A DNA stretch of 64,000 nucleotides from Varanus komodoensis (Eukaryota; Chordata; Lepidosauria; Squamata; Varanidae), in contig NW_025335941.1 in the NCBI RefSeq assembly GCF_004798865.1, positions 7,537,052 to 7,601,051 of the forward strand, given 5' to 3'. Position 1 is the first letter of the stretch; each line of letters starts with the position of its first letter. The notes beneath the pieces are model-generated. The model ran no database searches and had not been told where the DNA came from. It saw only the letters and a list, made by a program, of their open reading frames with translations. The position numbers and the translations under genes are program-made. Shown piece by piece: positions 58,261-64,000 of this stretch.

Positions 58261-59236
58261 GCAGCCTTCTGTCTGTTAGTGTCCCTAGCAGTTTTTGACT
58301 TACCTATATCTACTGTATGTGCATTAGGGAAGGGTGAGGAATACCATCCGCAGTACTTAATAGCTTGTGTTAGAAAAGGCTATATGCAGTTCCCTGTGAC
58401 TGTTACTGCGGTCTCTGATCTCTACTGAATTTTCTGTCACAGCAGCAGAAAACACAGTGATTTGGCAAGGATTCCATATATGCAGGGGGTGCTTACTAGG
58501 AGCACAGTTCTGCTGGCAAGCAAGGCATACGCGCTTTCTGTATGTTTCATGCAGAATCACTTAGGATTGTGTTGCTGTCTCTATGGCAAGAAATACAGTG
58601 GTGGCAACCACTTTAGCATGTGGTGCTGATTAGGTAGGTTCACACGGGGCCAGGGGGGTCCTCCAACCCCGCAAACATGGTGCTTCCCCATATAAAAGGT
58701 ATGTGCTAAACCTGGTTCTGGGAGAAGAAAAGCCCCCACCTTGCCCTGAGCCATCAGTGATGAAATGTGTGCCAGTCACCTTGGTCTGGAAATGCCCCAA
58801 GAGTTATATGCAGGTTCAGTGACCATGTACATTGACAATTTCAGCCTCTTTTATGGATACTTACAACAACTGTGTTAAATGTCTTCCTGATGACAAGCAT
58901 TGATTTATTTATATTACCACAGGTCACCAAACAGCTGTCAGATGATAATGTTTGGTAATCGATATTAGGTCTTGCTGGCAACAAATAAGCAATTTCTCTG
59001 CTAACTTAGAGCAGAGGCACAAATTCATCCCAGCCTGCTTTCCAAACATATTTCTCCATAACTGATGACAGCTGCTTTGCACATCGGAAAACAATAGCAC
59101 AAGATGCAGTGTGAAGAAAGAGAAAAAGTATTCCTTTACCTTGGGCTTGGATCATGTGATTATGTTTTATGAGTCAAGTTTCTGCCTATACTTTAATTAC
59201 TGGAAGGACAATTGTGCCATATTCCTTAATTATGCA
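58261..59236. other. Unassigned sequence
   Basis: About 975 bases with no recognised element. ggttcacacgggg near 58639 is a possible MITE end only. Confidence 0.35.
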
Positions 59237-59434
59237 CACAGCCAGCCCAAAACATTTTGCTGCTTAAGGCAAAGGGCAAGATGAAATCTAGGCGGCTTCC
59301 ACCCCACCTCATTCCACAGACAAAAGTTAACTAGACTGGCAGGGAACTCTTGCTTCAGCCCTGGTGGCACTACATCTGAGGTGACGGCCTGACTTCTGCC
59401 CACCAGCAGAGCCAGTCCTGATTTGGGGTTTCTG
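59237..59434 (+). mobile_element. U-family repeat, copy 3, probable hAT-like MITE
   Basis: It starts cacagccagcccaaaacatt and shares tttgctgctt...ggcaagatg blocks with 78-265. The flanks attatgca (59229-59236) and cttatgca (59435-59442) match at 7 of 8 bases, suggesting an 8-bp duplication. The terminal inverted repeats are weak, so the boundaries are tentative. Confidence 0.5.
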
Positions 59435-59539
59435 CTTATGCATCACTAACCCAGGAGAATGTGATGCTAATGGAAAGCCTTCAAACAAGTCCATTTAAAT
59501 GAATAAATATGCAGGAAGAAATTCATCATCAAAAAGGAA

Positions 59540-59855
59540 TACAAAGAGGAAAGCAATTCCATAACATTCATGCATGCTAATTATGTTTTGGAGCAAATTA
59601 AGAAATAATTATTATAATTTAAATAGATCCCAAGTGGAGAAATCTGGCTAGGCAGCCCGTGTGGCTGCCCAGGCTGCTGACCAGCTGCTGAGTGTTCGTG
59701 GGCAACTTCAAGGTTCCCGTCTTTTCCTCCCTATGATTCCTTGATTTTAAACTAAACTCGGATTCCATCAAGGACACCTTCAGATAGAGGACTATCTCCT
59801 AACAGCTCTCCATGACACAGGACTGTCCGCTGCACAGTAGGACATCTGGCCACTT
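59540..59855 (+). repeat. Y-family repeat, copy 3
   Basis: attcatgcatgctaattatg, gcaaattaagaaataattat, ataatttaaatagatccc, gctgctgagtgttcgtgggc, aacttcaaggttcccgtc and atagaggactatctcctaac follow the family order. Confidence 0.7.
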
Positions 59856-60814
59856 CAGTCTCTTCCTTTGAGATGAGCAAAGGCAACACACAAAGTGCTC
59901 TTCATCCCAAGGGCTTCCGTCCGGTTTCCACCTCTGCTGCCATTCAGACTGGAGAGGAGTGGGTTAAAGAGCCCTTATGCCTTAGCAGGCATAAGAGTGA
60001 TTCTGTGGGCGGAAGCAATGTTGCTCCCCTTCAACCCTTGCTCACTTCAGAATGCAGACCCTGTTTAAAATTAATTGCAGACAAGGGCAATAAAAGCTCA
60101 GGGAACAGAGACAGCCTTCTTTTGCTTCAGGCAGAAGGAAATACACCACATTGTTTCATATAGTTTAGCCTCTGTCCCATTTTAGGGCCTTCTGCTCTAG
60201 TATAATACATGTGTTCTCTCATAATAGCAACTCTAAACTGCTAATTTGAGAAGAAAATGTTTCAAAAACAACAACAACAACAACAACCCAGTTTCTAAGC
60301 CATAGCAGAGAAAGCCATTCATGATGACAAGAAGAATACATTTTGAAAACCACCTCTATTACATTCTCTTTTGGAAAAGCAATGGACAGGGGCTGTTTTG
60401 TTTTCATAATGGCTCAGTGGGCCTGGATGAACTTTTGCTTGTGAGGCAGAATAGAAAGGTTCTGGAGACAGAGCAGAGGAAATGATTGGCAAAGCTGTTT
60501 TGTTGCCATGGAGAAATCACATGGAATGATTCATCCGCCAATGCACCACACTCTCCGGATGTTAACTGCTCATGTGTGTCTCTGTGTTGCATGCCTCCAT
60601 TCCCTATCCTAAAGAAACAGGAATCCATGTGCAACCGCAGGGCTCTTCCAGGCCCATGTGCTTGCTCACTCTGGCTCCAGGTGCTAGCTGTTGTTGGGTT
60701 ACTTCAGTCACCTCACCTCCCTTCTTACGATCATTCATTGGTCACATCCCGTCACTGCAGCAGTCTAGAATGGGCCAACCGAAACGACTACAGTGTGATC
60801 TGTGCGTGACTGTC
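59856..60814. other. Unassigned sequence
   Basis: About 960 bases. Contains a short (CAA)n run at about 60266-60288. Frames of 96, 107 and 126 codons have no recognised domain. Confidence 0.35.
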
Positions 60815-61055
60815 TTTAAAGATCATTTGGAAACTTCAGCCAGTGCTGACAGCAGCCACCTGGTTGCTTCCAGGGGCAAGGTAATCAGACCAGCTTACAC
60901 TGGTTCTGTACCAGCTGCACTGGTTGCCAATGCATTGGTGGACCCAATTTAAAGTGCTGCTAATCAGCTTGAAATCCATAAATGACATGGAACTAGGCGA
61001 TTTGCATGGGCTGCCGGGACACAAGCATTCGTAGAAAGGCTGCTTCTGAGAACAA
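60815..61055 (+). mobile_element. L2-clade LINE, RT C-terminal fragment
   Basis: ctgtaccagctgcactggtt encodes LYQLHWLPM, the LxQLHWLPV hallmark that follows the L2 RT core. Next comes acccaatttaaagtgctgct (TQFKVLL). The upstream piece resembles the LQ..NAAARLL region. No intact frame. Confidence 0.7.
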
Positions 61056-61107
61056 AAAGGAAATGCATCATCCCAAAGGATGACAAAAGAAGGTACCCAT
61101 CTTCACC

Positions 61108-61365
61108 CAATTTACATATATTGATTTGTATTCATGGTTGCAAATTTAGAAATTAGTTCAGTAATAAAATAGAAATACAGAATATTTCACCATAGGGACC
61201 GAGTGACCTGTGTGTCTTAGTCAGTTGTTCACTTGCTATTTCAAGACTAGCTCTTCCTTCTAATGTTTATTTATCTGAACTGGGGTTGGACGGGACAGCC
61301 CTTCAAATTAATGGCAGCCCTCTATAAAGGAGAGCATGTGGCTACCCTAAATCAGCCACAGAGGT
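61108..61365 (+). repeat. Y-family repeat, copy 1
   Basis: ttgcaaatttagaaattagt, aaaatagaaatacagaatat, caccatagggaccgagtgac, ctgtgtgtcttagtcagttg, tggacgggacagcccttcaa and aggagagcatgtggctaccc. The most complete right end of the family. Confidence 0.7.
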
Positions 61366-62820
61366 TGAGTTCATGTGCCTGCCAGTAAGGACTATCAGGA
61401 TGGCAGACATAAAAGGAAGAAGCTCTTCTTTGGAGGCCTCATCTCTCTGACTAGAGTGACCAGATGCCCTGCAAAGTGAAAAGGTTGTTTTGAAGAGTGC
61501 GCTTACGATAGTCACCTAGTTGAAGATATTCCCTGTTTGGTGGGCTCTGCCGTCCAACTTTGTGCAGAATGCAGCCAATGTCCTCAGAAGCTGGGCATGC
61601 TTACCTGAGGATTCCACCATTCTACTGCTTACAACTACAAGAAAATTACAGAATGGACCACAATTGTACAAATATCATGGGCACTTACTGTCTAATATTT
61701 CTTCTGGTTTTTTTTCTTCTGTCCTGTACATTCTCCAAAGGTGATCTATCTCCACTCCTTGTCTTTAACTATCTCCACTCCTTGTCTCCTGTGCATAGCT
61801 AATTGAGCTAACTAACGCAAGTACAAATAAAAGTCATTTTCCCCTTTCCAGCTCATCCAACTTCTCCCAGGATTGTATTTTTGTGTGTGGCACAAGATCA
61901 CAATGTCAGCACTGTGGAAACGACACATTAGCATATGTGATAAATGTGCTTTGCATAACTACTCTTGCTGCACTGTCTCATAAACAGCATGGGCTCCAGT
62001 GTAGCTCCCCCACACAGAGACACGCACGTGTACCATGCATTAAAAAGGTAAAACAGCATTCATAAACACCGGCACAGTTTCTTCTGGCATAACAGTGCCA
62101 TCCATTTTGCAAAGCTTTCTGCATTGTCTTTTACAAATCTGCTTCGATGACATGTACATAATCCTTCAAAAGGGGAAAAATCAGTCAGAAGTTACATCCT
62201 CAGAGCATGGCTATTCCCCATGCGAGAATAACTCCTGGGTAGTCATTTTTTCAAGGCAACCTCTGTCCCTTTGAAAGCTGCACAATTTCAGTAGCTGTAG
62301 CTCTCCTTATCATCTGCAGCTACCTCCATCTCTCTTTGTGCTGGTTTTCTGTCTTGTTTTTAGACTGATAGGCTGAGGGTAGAAAAAAGAATTAACGGAG
62401 TCCAGGCAGAATTGAAGATTCTGGAAGAAACATCCCGCTTCCTTCTGCTCCCTACACATTACACTTTTTCTCCTCCTGTGGGCACTGGTGCATCATGTCA
62501 CGAGGTTGTGTATGATGGCAAAAGTTTTCAAGTGCTGAAGATGGATTTGAGCAACGTCTAGCTCCTCTATTTTCTGGGTGGTGGCGGGGGGGTGTCCATA
62601 GCTTCTTTGTCCTAGCATGCCTCATTGCAATTCATGGTCTTTTTGTGTGTCAGACACACTTTAATTGAATTACTCTGCAAAGAATTCCCTAAATACATAT
62701 TTTAAAATTCTGAGATCCTACAGACTAGGGTTCTACCATGCTAACCAAACCTGAGGAAGGCGTTTTCTTCATCTTCCCTTTCTCACGCTAGAGCAGCCAG
62801 TTGTGACTCACCAAAAGAGA
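61366..62820. other. Unassigned sequence with a 23-bp tandem duplication
   Basis: About 1.45 kb. At 61746-61787 the 19-base word ctatctccactccttgtct occurs twice, 23 bases apart. No repeat family or exon recognised. Confidence 0.4.
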
Positions 62821-63160
62821 GAGCAAGCAATGAAAGAGGACTCTGATTTGCATAATGTTTGCGTGCTAATTTATACATACAGGTGGCAAACATAAAAATA
62901 ACTATTATAAGATGAACTATAGAAATATAGTACATCCCACCACAGGATGAAGAATTGTGACCAGGTGCACTCAGCCTGCTCAACAGGTACTGTTGATAGC
63001 TACTTCAAGCCCTAGCATTTCCTTTCAGGGATTCTTTTAGCTATACAGCAGGCACAGGCTCAGGAGTCCATTAAATACAGACACCCTCAGCCTAGAGCCT
63101 GATCCTGAGGCAACCCCTCAGAGGACTGTCTTCTTTAAAAGAGGCTATACGGATGCCTTA
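62821..63160 (+). repeat. Y-family repeat, copy 4 (longest left end)
   Basis: gagcaagcaatgaaagagga, tttgcataatgtttgcgtgc, aaataactattataagatga, atagaaatatagtacatccc, tgtgaccaggtgcactcagc, tactgttgatagctacttca and cagaggactgtcttctttaa. It extends further left than the other copies and indicates a unit of about 340 bases. Confidence 0.7.
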
Positions 63161-63448
63161 CTTCATTCCCATTTCTGCCTCATCAAGCCTAGGGAATAAC
63201 ACTGTGGTTAGTATGATCAAATGCTAGCTCACTGCAATGCTTTTTGGCTGGCACTACAAGTATTATTGATTTATTCTCCATTTTGCTTTTTCTAACTGGG
63301 CAACATGGCTGCCTTTCCTTTCCTTTTTCTTTTCCTCTGTTCTGAAAAATATTCATGCTACTTTCCCCTGCTGACTGCCTTTTCTCTCCAACTCTTTCCA
63401 AATGCGTTGCTAGCCTGCTCCCAATGTTTCCTTCAAAAACCAAATGGT
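63161..63448. other. Unassigned sequence
   Basis: About 290 bases with no recognised element. Confidence 0.4.
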
Positions 63449-63500
63449 GCAGACCCATCCTATGCAAACAGGGCTTACTTCCGAGCAAGAGTAACTTGTG
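63449..63500. mobile_element. Fragment of TGCAATCCTATGCA-type repeat
   Basis: gtgcagacccatcctatgca and cagggcttacttccgagcaa match two adjacent blocks of the consensus arm. Second arm absent. Confidence 0.5.
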
Positions 63501-64000
63501 TTTCTGCCTTGAGTGACCCTTCCATACTTAGCTTGCTATTTTTACTTTGCTAACGGAAAGAATAAATGCAATCAGGCTAAGTCTGAAGCTGTTCATGGTT
63601 CAAGAATAGCACCATTTCTAGCACTGCTATTTTTGCTCTTGCATGCAGGGAAACATGGCTCAGTTCAAAGTGCTTCCTTGGCTCAGGTTCCCCATCTGGA
63701 TTAGCATCAAATGCAGTCCTAAGAAGCATTGCATAACAATATGTGTATATACAACATACTAATGCACAGCCTTGACCCTTTTATTTCCTGCATTCTGTTG
63801 TGTAATTTAATAGCATTTTGTTCTGCCCTTGAATCTCCTAAGAAAGGGTACAATTTAATTAAATAGATCTCTGCTGTGGTGCCATCTCCTCCATTCCTTC
63901 TTGTGAAAGACAAGATCCCTTTATTACTTTCAGGAAATCTTCTTAACATTGCAGCCGTGATTTGTTACTTAATTTGGTAGAGGGATCGGTCCTCCCTGTG
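63501..64000. other. Unassigned sequence
   Basis: About 500 bases to the end of the window; nothing recognised. Confidence 0.4.

Noticed and set aside
1-64000. CRISPR arrays, operons, rRNA or functional tRNA genes
   Set aside because: No regularly spaced direct repeats, no bacterial gene layout, no rRNA signature; the tRNA-like stretches are SINE heads.

Overview
This window looks like intergenic or deep-intronic DNA of a vertebrate, most likely a squamate reptile (lizard or snake). The evidence is the repeat content: L2- and CR1-clade LINEs, BovB/RTE-type LINE fragments, tRNA-derived SINEs whose A and B boxes are still readable, and many short palindromic or hAT-like non-autonomous DNA transposons. 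The species call is an inference from repeat families remembered for squamates; no host exon was found to confirm it. No open reading frame in the window can be supported as a host gene. The only recognisable coding traces belong to LINEs. The best is an uninterrupted L2 reverse-transcriptase C-terminus at 18679-19189 (minus).

Layout. 0-6.3 kb: mostly unassigned sequence with a U-family MITE, one palindromic P element, a perfect 34-bp inverted repeat (1135-1237), an X-family element (2857-3205) and a decayed SINE. 6.3-7.5 kb: an L2 reverse-transcriptase remnant (minus) abuts a CR1 reverse-transcriptase remnant (plus) that carries a nested SINE. 9.6-13.6 kb: a half P element, an L2 3' end with a nested SINE, a Z-family MITE, a hAT-like MITE, a P element and a SINE. 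15.4-19.4 kb: several L2 tails, ending in a cluster with two L2 copies head to head. 21.6-26.3 kb: Z, P and hAT-like elements, a 100-base assembly gap, a CR1 ORF1/endonuclease remnant (minus), and a hAT-like MITE with a clear 8-bp target-site duplication. 27.9-33 kb: X2 with a nested SINE, a second SINE type, an L2 tail and a BovB fragment. 33.9-63.2 kb: nine copies of an unclassified repeat (called Y here), mixed with BovB, L2, P, Z, U and X elements. 36.5-40.9 kb is the longest stretch in which no repeat was recognised.

The elements do not form a pathway; they record successive insertions. Nesting gives relative ages: SINE inside CR1, SINE inside L2, SINE inside X2, SINE inside Y7, X3 inside BovB. 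No exciting new functional system was found. The most promising leads are the perfect 34-bp hairpin, the unclassified Y repeat family, and several non-autonomous hAT-like families whose ends and target-site duplications can be read directly.
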